Positions 10,096-21,702 of a stretch of DNA of 64,000 nt are shown one piece after another. The position numbers and the translations under genes were made by a program. Location of the stretch: contig CAKOGP040001112.1 of NCBI GenBank assembly GCA_933822405.4, forward strand, positions 62,001 through 126,000. The letters run 5' to 3'. Every line of letters starts with the position of its first letter. The first letter of the stretch is position 1. The notes beneath the pieces are model-generated. The model was given only the letters and a program-made list of their open reading frames with translations, was not told the origin of the DNA and ran no database searches. Origin of the DNA: Cylindrotheca closterium (taxonomy: Eukaryota > Bacillariophyta > Bacillariophyceae > Bacillariales > Bacillariaceae).

Positions 10096-11700
10096 ATGAG
10101 CGAAGAGGTAGTTGGAGATGTTACAGGATATAGAGAGGTGATGGTAAGTGGAGTTGCGATACACCATGAGAATAAACTGCAGTTTACATCCAGTCCTCGC
10201 GACGACTTTGGCGAAGAGACTACCTCTCACTGGTCTCTGCCGACGCTATCCTTATAACAAGGTCTTGTCAGACGACAAGATTGCTGCCGTTAGCAGTAGA
10301 AGAACATCGTGATTTGACTATATCTATCTCACCATTACAAATTATCGGTTTTGCCACAGGAGTATTCTTATTTTGACCGTATGAAAAATGCCCTCACTGC
10401 AGTTTGCATCGGCCTTCTCCTTCTCTTTGGAAGCTGGGGGGTTCTATTTTGGAATGAAGGGCGGTCGGTCAGGAGGGGAACAGATCTGGATGAAGGCAGA
10501 AGTATTGTCTATCGACTTGGCATGACAAGCATCGATGACACTATCAACACAAGGAGAGACAACGAACTCGTTTACATCAGTGGTATCGTTGATGGAGGCA
10601 ACAATGCGATATATGATGAAGTTTTCGGCCTCAATGTATCGAATGCAACCAAGGCAATCAAATACGAACGCAGTGTGCAAATGTATCAATGGGAAGAAAG
10701 ATCGCAGACCAAAACCGAGAAGACATCTGACGGCGGTACCAGAACAGTCACAACCTATACGTATTACAAAAAGTGGTCCTCTCGATTGATTCGTTCTTCT
10801 CGTTTCAAGGAATACGTAACACCCTCAAACCCGACAAGCTTCTTGGTGCCCAAGTACGAAGAAACTTCTAACGACATTAGTCTTGGTCCCTTCCGAGTCT
10901 CGACTGAAATTTCCGAACAGGTGGACTGGGACGTCACCTGGAAAGATGCACCAATCGATACTTCTGCCTCCAACTTTCCAGACTTTCCTGGCAAAACTGC
11001 AACCTTTTCACAAGGTGAGCTGCGCTTGCAACGAAACCGTGGTTTGAATTCGATCGGTGACAATAAAGTCAAATTTTCAGTGGTCCTGCCAGATTACATC
11101 AGTGTTGTTGCCAAACAAGGCTCTAATGGAGTGCTAGAACCATATATAACCAAAGGTGACAGAGAGCTTTTGCTTTTTGCCCGGGGGATCAAGACGTCTG
11201 ATGAACTCTTCGACAAAGCTGAACAGGACAATGTCTTGCTGACATGGGGCCTTCGATTTTCTGGATTCCTCACAATGGTGATTGGTATCTCTCTCATATT
11301 GAATCCCATTGCCATAGCATTTGACGTTCTTCCATTTTGTGGAGATGCTTTGGAGGATGTCACTGGAAACTACATCATTCCATGCATCGCTTTGTTGGTT
11401 TCGATCCCAATGTCTCTGATGATAATTTCCATAGCCTGGATCTTCTATCAGCCACTATTTGCAATTGGAGCGGTGGTGATGGGTTTTTTGTTATCAGCTC
11501 TATATATTACATACTTTGAGCCGAAACTATCACCGAAGCGACGAGAACCAAGTAGTCCTGCCCAAGAAGTGGAGCCTCAAGACAAAACAGTCGGCGATGA
11601 AGCAGAGCCTGAAGCAATTGGGAGTGTTGAAGAGCCTGAACCAATAACTGCGGTGCCGCCCTCGAAAGTAATTGTTCTCAAAGTCGGATACGATCAATAA
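10096..11700 (+). CDS. TMEM43-like membrane protein, copy 3 of 3
   Basis: Two exons: 10096-10143 (MSEEVVGDVTGYREVM, GTAAGT donor) and 10360-11700 (after GCCACAG), 462 residues. The splice position before (E/N/Q)x(S)Y(F/C)(D/E)RM is identical in all three copies. LFWNEGRSV and the hydrophobic C-terminal region with LILNPIAIAFDVLPF are kept. The cysteine-rich GCIGGCIIPCIAL of copies 1 and 2 is changed to VTGNYIIPCIAL, and the tail is acidic without VPFGQALDN, so this copy is the most diverged. Confidence 0.88.
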
Positions 11701-12309
11701 AGTTGAACAGAGAAAATCGCCCCATTCAGCTGGGTACCTGGACATTCCTCCAACAGCCAGTAACGACAATCGATAAGCTGCTCCACAATCACGACCAGAA
11801 TTCCCGTGCTCTTCAGACGAAGTGAGCACATGGATTACATGCTCAAATTCAGAATTTTCATTTCAGTATACAGTGATGCTCCCATAGTCCTAAATTAGAT
11901 TCCATGAAAAGATAGACACACCATGCTGTTGCAGGCATGGACGAAGAAAGACCACGAGTGAGTAGAGTGGTATCTTTCAGTCCCATCTCCAAACGTTGAG
12001 TCGGCTTGGTCTGTTTCAAGATGTTAGATCGTACGCGATATTTTGTGTGTGCATTCCGAAACACGAGCCAACCCCGCCGAAAACGTGACATCATTTTCAA
12101 AGTAGTTGGAGTGAAAATTGAAAAGCTTGGCGAAAATCCATCGGCTTTCTACGACTCACATCAATGACAACCCAAACCTTCTGGTCTTGTTCGTGGACGT
12201 CCGTTCTGATGAAATTTGCGAGTTCATTGTACTATCTTGGAGAGTTTCAGAGCAAAAAGCTTCGAGAAAGATAAACGGATATTAGAGCATTACCATCATC
12301 ATCACCATT
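11701..12309. other. intergenic region, nothing recognised
   Basis: 609 bp between the third TMEM43-like gene and a small gene on the same strand. No repeat or coding frame stands out; a CATCATCATCACC run lies just before the next start codon. Confidence 0.4.
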
Positions 12310-12756
12310 ATGTCAACAAGTTGGAGTAATTATTTCTTTGGCGGATATCGTCAGAAGCGAGAAGATCACAGTGATGTGGTGGATCTCTTGGAAAGTGTTT
12401 CCCAACGAGACTGGTCGGCTGCCGATGTTGACCGGAAAGAGGTCGATGATATAGTCAAGCGATTACGGTATCGACATCCCCGTACTCCACCAAGGCAGTC
12501 TCGTCTGAGTCGACACCAGGATGTTGTTGGTCAAGATGAAGCCCTACAACTGAATGTTCTTGACAGCATGAACAATATGCTGCCCCGCGCTAGTTCCAAC
12601 ATTAAGATTGATTCGTCAAGCATGCCCAACCAGGGGGGAGAACTGCTGCGTGATTTTGGTGGCAGTGTGGTATCTTCCAAGTCCGACTCTTCGGATGGAA
12701 GAAGTCAAGGGACCGATGGGTCTGCCGATGATTCATTTGGGACGTCATCGTCATAA
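12310..12756 (+). CDS. small Ser/Asp-rich protein of unknown function
   Basis: 148 residues from an ATG in good context. No family recognised. The N-terminal third (SNYFFGGYRQKRE, DVVDLLESVSQRDW, DIVKRLRYRHPRTPPRQ) looks folded or helical and basic. The C-terminal half is disordered and rich in Ser, Gly and Asp. The composition and in-frame length suggest a real protein, but there is no paralogue in the window to support it. Confidence 0.55.
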   Translation: MSTSWSNYFFGGYRQKREDHSDVVDLLESVSQRDWSAADVDRKEVDDIVKRLRYRHPRTPPRQSRLSRHQDVVGQDEALQLNVLDSMNNMLPRASSNIKIDSSSMPNQGGELLRDFGGSVVSSKSDSSDGRSQGTDGSADDSFGTSSS

Positions 12757-13006
12757 CCTTTAGAGTTGGAAAATTCATATTTTGATTGTTGGAACAACCG
12801 GCAACCTATGAATTGGATTCAGAGGCTGTCTCATTGTATTTTTCAGCAGCATATGCACGCGTGTATTCATATTCTAAGCTAGTAGAAAGGGTGTTTTCAT
12901 TTACAAGTCTCTAGCTAGAATACTGCAGATATGAAGTCTTATTTAAAATTTAGACAATGTATTCTAGTCAAAACAACATATTCTGTCTCGTTTGCACAAC
13001 GACTGC

Positions 13007-15309
13007 TTATCGGAATTGCTGATTATTCATTCCACCTTGCATGCCTCCCATCTGGTTCATCATCTGGGGATTCATTCCACCTTGCATTCCTTGCATTCCT
13101 CCCATTTGATTCATCATCATTTGAGGATTCATGCCACCTTGCATGCTGTTGTTGCCATTGTTGTTGTTCATCATTCCCATATTTCCCATCTGGTTCATCA
13201 TTTGCGGGTTCATTCCACCCTGCTGCATTGCGGCCATTTGTTGTTGCATTTGTTGCATCATTTGTGGGGTCATACCACCTTGCATTGCGGCCATTTGTTG
13301 CATCATCTGTGGGGTCATGCCGCCTTGCATGCCTTGACCCATCATATTCATTTGGTTTCCTGCTTGTTGCTGCTGCTTTTGTTGTTGCATGTGAGGATTT
13401 GGCTGTTGCACTGGGGCAGGTCCAAACATGGAACTGATGGCATCACTACCTCCGGCAGACACAACGACTGGCCCACTTGGCATTGGGTTGTTCATTTGCA
13501 TATTGTTGTTACTATTTTGGCCCATTCCACCACCATTTCCAAAGTTGTTGAAGCCCGTGTTGTTTTGTTGAGTTTTCTTGGATGGATTCTTGGTCAGACC
13601 ATCAAGAGAAATCAATTTGCTCAACGGATCAGAAGATGTGCTAGTAGCTGCGGCAGCAGGTGCTGCAGTAGGAGCGGAACCAAAGTCACCAAACTCGTCG
13701 TCATCTCCTCCTCCTCCGACTACTGCTGGAGCGGCTACTTGAGGCGCCGCTTGCATGCTGGGTTGCATCATACCACCAGTTTGCGGCTGACCGACATTCA
13801 TTGCACCAAAGGCATTGTTCATGGCATTCATGTTGTTGTTGGTGGTAGTGTTCATTCCACTCATGGCGTTCATGTTGTTGCTCATCATAGCTCCCATGTT
13901 ATTAGCAGTATTGTTGCCCATCATGGCTCCCATGTTATTAGCATTATTGTTGCCCATCATGGCTCCCATATTATTAGCAGTATTGTTGTTGTTGCTGCTG
14001 CTGTTTCCGAAAGCATCGAATGCGGCTGCTTGTTGCTGTGGTGGGGCTGGTGCCGGCGCGGAAAACGGGTCACTTCCTGGTGTGGATTGATTGGCCGATC
14101 TCAAAGTTCCAAATGCATCAAAGTCATCGGCTGCGGCAGGTGCTGGTGCAACAGCGGATTGGAAGTTAGCAAACTCATCATTTCCTGCAGGTGCTGCCGC
14201 CGGTGCGGCTGCTGGCGTATCGAAGGAAAACAAATCAATTTCTGCGAATGTTGGGAAGGTAACAAACAAGAAAAGTAAGGTTAGACTGTAAGGCAAGAAA
14301 TACAGAGAGTCGGTGATTCGATTCAACGCAACTACACGTACCTGGTGCAGCAGCCGCTGGAGCTGCTGGTTCTGCGACTGGCTTCTTTTTCTTCTTCTTC
14401 TTTTTCTTCTCGGCAGGCATGGCTGCAAAAGTTGGGGTTGCCGTGTTGCCATATCGGCCAGTAGCACTGCCACTATCAATGCCTCCGTTTCCATAGCCAC
14501 CACCACCACCACTATTTCCATAGTTTTCATAACCAGCTCCTCTTCCGCCGCCTCCAGCATTGGCAGAAGAAGCAACATTCCCACGAAACTTTTCTCTCAA
14601 TTTTCTAGCTCGCTGACGCTCTTCTCGAATATTGTCATCGTTCGACAGCAATTCCGTAATCTGTTTCGTCTTTTCTCTAACTCCCAATCCTCGATCAATC
14701 GTACCCTCATAGTAGTTGAACTTTCCCAAGGCTCTCAGGACGTGTCCATGATTACGAGCATCGTCCACACATCGTTCGGCACCATTCTTGATCAAAAACT
14801 CGAGGAGTGTGAGGGCCTTAAAGACTACCTTCCAAGCAGCTGGGCGTTGATTCTCCATTCCTTCCCACATTAGACGAGAAATCATGTAAAAGCGTTCAGC
14901 ATCAAAGGTATCACGGGCAACTTCGTGCATCAAAGAGGAGGAAGCACCCCAGTTTTTGTGCGACAAGACTTCGTAAACACGGGCCTCCACATCGGTTTTT
15001 GGCTTTGCCTGGTTGATGCTTAAAGTCAAGCAATCAATAATTTATCATGTTATACAAAGGCAAACAAAAGAAATTTCGTTAGTTGTCATGATCCAAAGCC
15101 ATAAAACCACTCCATTCTCATTGCCAAAAAAAAACATTTTTTCACATTTCCGGTCGAATCCTCTACGCAATTTTGCGTGGATCGCTACCAGCAACCAGAA
15201 TGATGACCCACTCGAGTTCATGAGAATGCAGCGTGAGCAATATGTAGACTTACGCATCTTCTGCCAGGTTTCGCACTTTGTCGATACTCAAATCCTTGAT
15301 GAAGTTCAT
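13007..15309 (-). CDS. epsin / EpsinR-like ENTH domain protein
   Basis: Three exons on the minus strand: 15309-15254 (MNFIKDLSIDKVRNLAEDA), 15018-14342 and 14241-13007, together 655 residues. The joins restore the ENTH domain (residues 1 to about 150: INQAKPKTDVEARVYEVLS, SSLMHEVARDTF, WKVVFKALTLLEFLIKNG, LREKFRG). ENTH domains bind phosphoinositides and bend membranes during clathrin-vesicle formation. The disordered tail has a Lys run and repeated acidic-phenylalanine motifs (DDFDAF, DEFANF, DEFGDF, SDPF), typical of ligands for adaptor ears, which suggests an EpsinR-type protein acting at Golgi/endosomes (inference). The last ~170 residues are repeats of MNPQMMNQMGG and GMTPQMMQQM. Confidence 0.9.
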
Positions 15310-15610
15310 CTCTTGACTCTACTATGTGTCTAGGATCGACGATTGAGTCTAACAAGATGAAATACGAGAAAGAGGCAGGTTGGCGACAGCACACAGACTT
15401 TCCAATGATCCTTGATGAAACGACGCGATGACGAGTGAGGATCCGGGTTTCTTCTCAGTCGTATTTGTTGTCGAAGGGCTTTACAAGTACCTGGTACGAA
15501 CATCGAATCGGTGCTATTCTCAAAACTATTAATAACACATTGCTGGTAATCAACAACAACATCCAAGTCAGAAAGACAACACTCTGATGATTTTTATTTG
15601 ATTAGGCCCA
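15310..15610. other. spacer between the epsin-like and zinc-knuckle genes
   Basis: 301 bp between the start of the epsin-like gene and the stop of the zinc-knuckle gene upstream of it (both on the minus strand). It should hold the epsin promoter; nothing else seen. Confidence 0.4.
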
Positions 15611-15710
15611 TCAGTGTCCCCTAGATCGTTTCCGACTGCCCCCATTGGTGTCATACCCACGACTGTTTCGTCGATTGCCACCACCGCCTCCATTATTGTT
15701 CTTGCGTTTC

Positions 15711-15760
<50 letters not shown>

Positions 15761-17251
15761 GCCACCGCCACTGCCAGTATCGTATCCCCGACCATTACCA
15801 CTACTATTTCGTCGTCCACCACCACCACCACCACCTCGAGTTGGTGGTAAACTTTGAACTTCTCTTCTCCGGTTATTACCACCGCGGTTGTGATCCCGAC
15901 CGCGATTCCGCGATCGTTCCTGTTCCAGCTGTTCGGCCATGGAATCAGCCGTGGCGCGTGCAATCTCGTTGGCAGCCAACTCGTTATCTTGCACTAAATG
16001 GTGTACCTTCGGTCTGGGGCACTCCCAACCAAAATGACCTTGAGCACCGCAATTGTTACAGGTGATACCCTGTAGTCCATGGAACCACTTGAGGCTCGTT
16101 GCTCCCTTCATAATATCCATCATATTGGGATCACGGTGGATATACTTTTCTCCAGCTCTGCATTGTGACTGGTGATGGCCCGGATACAAACAGATACTGC
16201 AGCAAATACGGCGGGGCAATCCTCGTTGATAAGTGCAGGCACGAGAGACGTGGCCCGGAGTACCGCAATTGAAACAAATTTGCTTGTATGGACATTGATA
16301 CATGATATGTTCAGTACTCCCACAGAGTGGACAGGGTTTTGGCTTGGCCGGATTGGGACAATCTCCTTCAATATGGCCCACTCCACTACAACGATAGCAA
16401 ATAGTGGAAATGTCCTTTTCGAGCGACCGGTTCAGAGCGGATGCCGGTCGTGGGGGGCCAGACGATGAGGAGGCCCCACTCTTGCCAGCACCACCTTGTG
16501 GCTTGACATTGGCCAGGTTCAATCGAACCGGTCTTCCATCTAAGGATTGAAGACCTTCCATGCAAGCCTCGGCATCTTCGGCAGTTTCAAAAGTAATATA
16601 CCCACGTCCCGAGTTTTGCATATTTGGAGTCGGTTCTTTGTCACCATCCAGAATCAGCTTGACTTCCACCAAGGGACCGAACTGCTGACAGGCAGTAGTC
16701 AAGGCTTCGGAAGACGTTCGATAAGCGAGGTTAGAAATCTTGACCTTGGTTCGGGATTTTCTTTTTTCCTTGGCAGCCTTTTCCTTCTCCTTCTTCTCTT
16801 GTGCTGCCTGCTTTTGTTTTTGTGCTTCTTCATCAATGTCATCGTTTTCATCATCGCTCGCAATGGTGGAATCCAAATTCAAAACATTTCCAGTTTTCTC
16901 ATCGTATTCCTTCTCTCGTTTTCCAAAGGCAGTGAGAAATTCATCGTTCAAGGGAATCGTTATCGGTCCTTGCACCAGCCCTCGCGGCCGATCTGGATCG
17001 AACAATCGTGCCGCCCACTTGGACAGGCGCGTCTTGGCGTGTTCCAACAAGGCAGGATCTGCTAAAGTGATATTTCCTTCCTCCTTACTTGTGGACGGGG
17101 CTGCCGATTTATCAATCGCCTCAGTCTCGGAAGCATCCAGACGAGCGCGTTTGTTTGGTCGGGAGGAGTCTGTGCCATTTTCAGAAGTGTTGGGGCTTTT
17201 GTCGTCGGAAAACTCCATTTTCTCTTCTACAGAGTTGTCCGAAGAGGTCAT
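15611..17251 (-). CDS. RNA-binding protein with RRM and five CCHC zinc knuckles
   Basis: 546 residues from the ATG at 17251 (MTSSDNSVEEKMEF); the in-frame stretch further upstream to 17344 is probably leader. Order: acidic N-terminus; a helix (LLEHAKTRLSKWAARLFD); a charged coiled-coil; an RRM (KVKISNLAYRTSSEAL ... GRGYITFETAEDAEA); five CCHC knuckles (CYRCSGVGHIEGDC, CPLCGSTEHIMYQC, CFNCGTPGHVSRAC, CSICLYPGHHQSQC, CNNCGAQGHFGWEC); and an RG/Asn-rich tail. Five spaced knuckles recall Air1/Air2/ZCCHC7 of the TRAMP nuclear RNA surveillance complex, but the added RRM is unlike yeast Air proteins and the Air IWRxY linker is not visible. Role in nuclear RNA metabolism is inferred. Confidence 0.85.
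15711..15760. repeat. (GTT)n trinucleotide repeat encoding poly-Asn
   Basis: About 16 units of GTT on the plus strand, read as AAC (Asn) in the zinc-knuckle protein tail. Likely length-variable between alleles. Confidence 0.9.
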
Positions 17252-17955
17252 CTTAGTTGTGGATTCAAGAAATACACAAGGAACCGGATGGATATGTGCA
17301 CAATGTATGTCGTAGACTAACAGAGTGTGATCACAATGTGTCAACTATTTCCATTTGCAAAACCTTCACAAACGGGAGAAGGACGAGCAATATTGTTATT
17401 TCCAGACGGACGAAGGAGGCACACAAAACTGCTAGTACCACAGCACTAGCTAGTACCGGTAACGTTCTGCCATAGTGATACGATAGTATATCCATCCATA
17501 ATCAAATTGTTTATTATATATTTCGGCCCTTACTTTAGTATTGCGTCCGCACGGCAATTTCTCTTTCATGATTTTTCAAAATCGAAGTCAGGTTCGGAAA
17601 CCAAGAGAACGGCATGGCATCACTCCGTGCACACTCCAATCAATCATCATCTAGATAACAAGCAACCAATCACAACTCGGCTTCAAATAGTCCATCCATG
17701 ACAAAAAAATGGTGAAGGTCCAAGGAATGCGACTAGCGGACACAATAATCATCATTGGGAGGATGATTGGGTACTGTTATTGACAGTACTAATGATACTT
17801 TCCATCCTTTCCCAAAAATCGTGGTTGGACCCGTCCATTTCCCAATTTCATCGAACTTCGTTGAGTCCCAGATTCGCAGTTGTGATGATTCATTCCTGAA
17901 AAGTACTGTAGATGTCGAAAGTATATTCTTAGTCGCAATATGATGAGATGCTTCT
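17252..17955. other. intergenic region, nothing recognised
   Basis: Contains the promoter of the zinc-knuckle gene (right of 17251) and the 3' end of the first DUF6824 gene. No repeats or frames of note. Confidence 0.4.
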
Positions 17956-18828
17956 TCAACGCTGTTCTGTGTTCCTTCTGAGATTGATGATGCTCAGCAT
18001 GGCTTGCCGAAGCTGGCGCTCCCGCTCAAACCTAATCAACAACTCAAGAGCCGATGATGACAATCCATTCAGGCCCATGGCTGGTGCTGTGAATCCCATC
18101 GATGCCGATGATGCACCTGCGTGCAAGGAAGTCAGATCCATTTGCATAGGAATACGTCGCAAAGAAAGTGATAGTGGGTCGGATAGGCCTATCATGCCCA
18201 GCCCCACTCTCAGCGCCTCCTGATGTTCCATCGTGCCCCGGGACAGAAATCCGGCTCTTGCAACAGCGGAGGACATACTAGGCAAACCTAGCAGCCCAGG
18301 AATACTACTGTCTCGGCCAATGACAGCCGAATTGTTTAACAGCATTTGGCCAGCATGAGCTCGTGCATGTGGGTACACTGCTGCTGAGAAACCACTGGCA
18401 ACATTGGATCGGTCACCCAAGTCTACTGCTTCATTTCGTATTCTGATCCTGGGACACCGCATTGCATGGCCCACCTTCTTGATAGCTTCATCAGCGTCCG
18501 CTTCGACCCATCCATCTAGTCCCTCCTCCTGCTTCAAAAACTTCATCCCCGCTTCGATCAGTTCTTTGTAGATTTGATAAACAAGTTTTCTCTTCCCTCC
18601 GCGTCCGGCACCTTGATACCGATCTCTGTAACCTTCTATGACAAGTCGCATTCTCTTGTTTCCAGGATGATTATTGCAACCTTTCCCTCTGCCAAAGAGA
18701 ATGCAATCATCGTTGGCAGTCGACCAAACAGCTGCAGTTGCGACAGTACACGATTTGGTTTCTTCCTTTGGCTCCTTCTCATCATCCGACAACGCCTCGC
18801 TTGCTGGTTGCTTGGCGGTATCATCCAT
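17956..18828 (-). CDS. DUF6824 domain protein 1
   Basis: 290 residues from the ATG at 18828. The domain occupies about residues 38-125: NDDCILFGRGKGCNNHPGNK, then RMRLVIEGYRDRY, KLVYQIYKELIEAGMKFLKQ, GWVEADADEAIKKVGHAMR. This is the pattern of DUF6824, a domain of unknown function abundant in diatoms. The central region is low in complexity. A C-terminal helix (LSSSALELLIRFERERQLRQ) matches the ends of the two other DUF6824 proteins in this window. The N-terminus is acidic with a DDEKEPKEETK stretch. No activity is known; many basic residues in the domain would fit nucleic-acid or phosphopeptide binding, but that is speculation. Confidence 0.85.
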   Translation of the reverse strand: MDDTAKQPASEALSDDEKEPKEETKSCTVATAAVWSTANDDCILFGRGKGCNNHPGNKRMRLVIEGYRDRYQGAGRGGKRKLVYQIYKELIEAGMKFLKQEEGLDGWVEADADEAIKKVGHAMRCPRIRIRNEAVDLGDRSNVASGFSAAVYPHARAHAGQMLLNNSAVIGRDSSIPGLLGLPSMSSAVARAGFLSRGTMEHQEALRVGLGMIGLSDPLSLSLRRIPMQMDLTSLHAGASSASMGFTAPAMGLNGLSSSALELLIRFERERQLRQAMLSIINLRRNTEQR

Positions 18829-19845
18829 CTGTCGATTCAGCTGATGTACCTGCTGAAATTGTACCGATTGAATAGCTGCTGGGCCTTCCTAGCCTTTGAA
18901 ATATAAAGCAAAAGACAACAAAAAAAGGACCGCCCCTCAATATGATTATCGTTCACTGCAGGGACTCACAGTCATCGTCAGCAGCAGAGCGCTTAGTGTA
19001 TATGTGATTTCCCCAATTTTCGTACGAATAATAATAAACGCACGGAATAAAGCGGCAATTCTGTGCTGCGATATCCCGTCGAGCACAGATTACGCCTCCC
19101 GCGGTAGATATTCGATGTTTTTCCTCAAGCGAACTTGGCGTCTCTGGCATCTCCATGTATGATGATGTCAGTGCAACGATACTATGCGCTTCTATGCCCA
19201 ATGGCAAACTGTGGTTGTCAACACTGGTAGGACAACTCAGAGATGTTAGAGATCATCAGCGTTGCTTTATTTCTTTCCCAGCCGCAGAATAACCTGAACC
19301 GGTTGGCGATAGCCCACAATGAGAGATTCAATCACCAGAGATGAGAGGCTGCACTTTTCGATACAATAAGCTTCTATGTTCAATGGTGAAGTGTGTTTGG
19401 CAACACCGGTAAGGCGGGGGGCAACAACTCACAACTGTTAGGAACCAGTGTTATCTTTTGTCAAAACCTACGCCACCTGCCGAGGTCATCCCCATGAGGA
19501 AGTCTTTCATCAGAGATCAGAAGCTGCACGACTCAGTTGCTCAAGTACAACGAAAGGCAAACTGAAAGCTGCAAGGCAATGCTTTGAGTTGAACGGAAAA
19601 GCGTAGCGAAAGATACCTTGGTTGGTGCTAAAGGGCCGCCAGCGAGTGAATGAATCAATGCTTCACCACTTCCGTGGCCATTGTCATTTGAGATACTGTC
19701 ATCAGCGACGACGCAATATTATCATTGATCGTGGGCCTGTCATACACGCCATATCAACTGACCCATCCATTGAGAAAAAGCTGCCATTCCCAGACCTTGG
19801 CCATATCGCATGCTCCGTTGCATGAATGTGTCAAACGTATACTCC

Positions 19846-20400
19846 AAGAAGATTGGCGAGCGCCAATGCAGCATTTATTGTCCTTTCTTTTCAGCCAGCT
19901 GAGCGCAATAGGAGTCAAATGTCGGTATGATGATGATGATATGGCCGTGAACGAACAATCATTGAATCGTGACGCCAGGAGGAGTGAGTCGTAAGCGAAT
20001 ATCGACTACATGGCCTCTCGATCCTTCTGACGAGACATGACACGCCTCGTCTCTCTTGAATTGTCCGTGGCCCAAGATCCCAATCCCTCCCTAGGTGAAA
20101 CTTTTCAAGGCCTAGAAACACATAAAGAGCAATACGCTTCGTCGTTCGTTCGAGTTTTAGGCCTCTGAGGAGGTCCAGGTCAGCAACTCCTTGAACCATT
20201 CATGGCAGCATCACGTGACACTTCCCTTCGATATTCTGTTACTTTCCCATTGCCCCCTGATGAAGTGAAACGCATAATACCTATATATCAACTGAATGAT
20301 GAGAAAAGAGCGTCTGCTTTCAATGTTCTTCTTGCCTTGCACACTTCAGATCTCAACATGCTGTTGGGCTCGAGTTTCGATGCGAATTGTACTGCATCAT
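19846..20400. repeat. segmental duplication, copy A
   Basis: High similarity over about 550 bp, in the same orientation, to 26208-26790. The best-conserved stretch includes GACGAGACATGA...CGTCTCTCTTGA and CAATACGCTTCGTCGTTCGT. Frames are open on both strands for about 90 codons, but stops differ between copies, so neither is called as a gene. Confidence 0.8.
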
Positions 20401-20870
20401 CTCCTCGATGTCCATCTCAAGTACTCGCAGCTGTACTAACTGGTACTGGTAATCGACCAATAGATTGGCTCTCCACGGACTTTTGTGTTTCTTTCAGGTG
20501 GTTCAGCTTGTCTCACTGTGAAGAAACCGAATGGACGACCGCGCGCTTTCATTCATCCTTCTTCTACCTGCCGTCACCTGGAACTTGGTGCAATTTTGTG
20601 TACATCTTACGATTGAATTCCTTGCTCTAGCTAAATATTTAGCGCCATTCTTCACCGAATCTGCGATCAGCTGTCAGAAAGCGTCCCATCTGTTTCGCCA
20701 GGTGACTGATGACGAGCGAGTATACATGTTGCTTCTCCGGGTTACTTCCTCAGTTAATGTATTTTGAATTTTATTCAAGGGCTATACTCTAGTCCATTCT
20801 TTTTTCGGGGCTTTCTATCTACCGGTACCTGGTACCAGTATCTGGAACGCATCTGTGCTTCAATTTGTGT

Positions 20871-20948
20871 CAGGATATTGATATACGGTAGAACTGCTCA
20901 GCCGCGCGTGGGAGGCGCTTTTGCTTGTATGGTACACAGTTGACGATT
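20871..20948 (+). repeat. 78-bp direct repeat, copy 1
   Basis: CAGGATATTGATATACGGTA...GGTACACAGTTGACGATT, repeated at 21182-21259 with about three differences. Followed at 20971-20987 by a sequence that can fold as a tRNA T-arm (stem TCGAG/CTTGA, loop TTCGAGT). Confidence 0.85.
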
Positions 20949-21181
20949 AACAGTCGCATAGCCAGAGGTCTCGAGTTCGAGTCTTGACTACCCCTGAGTG
21001 TTCTTCTGCCCATACAATACTCAATATCTCCAAAGGTCAGGAATGTCATGTAGGTCTGTGGAAAATCACAGCAGTGGCAATGTACCCACGTATAGCCCCG
21101 AGTGCTACAGTATCACCTATAGGTATCAATGTCTAGTACGGACACCAACACTGATGGTGGTAGGTCTGTACGGTGGGAGGT

Positions 21182-21259
21182 CAGGATATTGATATACGGT
21201 AGAACTGCTCGGCGGCGCGTGGGAGGCGCTTTTGCTTGTATGGTACACAGTTGACAATT
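21182..21259 (+). repeat. 78-bp direct repeat, copy 2
   Basis: Second copy of the repeat at 20871, 311 bp downstream. Sequence identity stops at about GTTGACAATT; the T-arm-like sequence after copy 1 is absent here. Confidence 0.85.
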
Positions 21260-21702
21260 TGACCACGCCCTTGAAGCAGCGTCAATCCCGCGTCATTGTG
21301 CTATGGGGCTACAGTTCTGGATCCATTTCTCAGTAGTACTCAGCTTCATAGTCCAGTATATCCCAAAATTTCACAGTTCCAAGCTCTAAACCAATTTGGA
21401 TACTAGGACAGCACCTACTGCAAGCGTATGCTTATCATAGTTCTGGATCCAAATTCCTTGCAATGATTGGATCTTTTTCATCTTGCAAAATACACATTCT
21501 TGTCTTGCACGAACCACACCCTTTTGCTGCTTTGTCCAACAGTTCTCTAATGCTGAATCATAGGATTTGCGTGGAAAAGTGATGGATCATAGCTTTTCTC
21601 ACTGCATGCTTTTTACTTGAATTGATATAGATCATCTTGTAGAAACTAGTCAACTATAGGCTTTTGTCTATATTCATTTATTTCTGTCAGATTAACAGTC
21701 AC

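Noticed and set aside
13020..13340. CRISPR-like regularly spaced repeats (GGATTCATTCCACCTTGCAT type)
   Set aside because: They are codon-level repeats of MNPQMM / GGM in the epsin-like tail, in a eukaryotic genome.
12992..14278. Long plus-strand open frame (428 codons), His/Ser-rich
   Set aside because: It is the reverse strand of the epsin-like Met/Gln/Asn repeat exon; the minus strand gives the conserved ENTH protein.
17252..17344. Longer start for the zinc-knuckle protein
   Set aside because: The extra residues have no domain and lie in what looks like the 5' leader; the ATG at 17251 starts a typical acidic nuclear-protein N-terminus.
20202..20630. 142-codon plus frame in the segmental duplication
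   Set aside because: The duplicate at 26397-26918 is open in a different extent and the shared part has no domain or splice support; treated as non-coding repeat.
20950..21000. A complete tRNA gene
   Set aside because: Only a T-arm-like fold is visible; the acceptor stem pairs poorly and no anticodon arm could be drawn.
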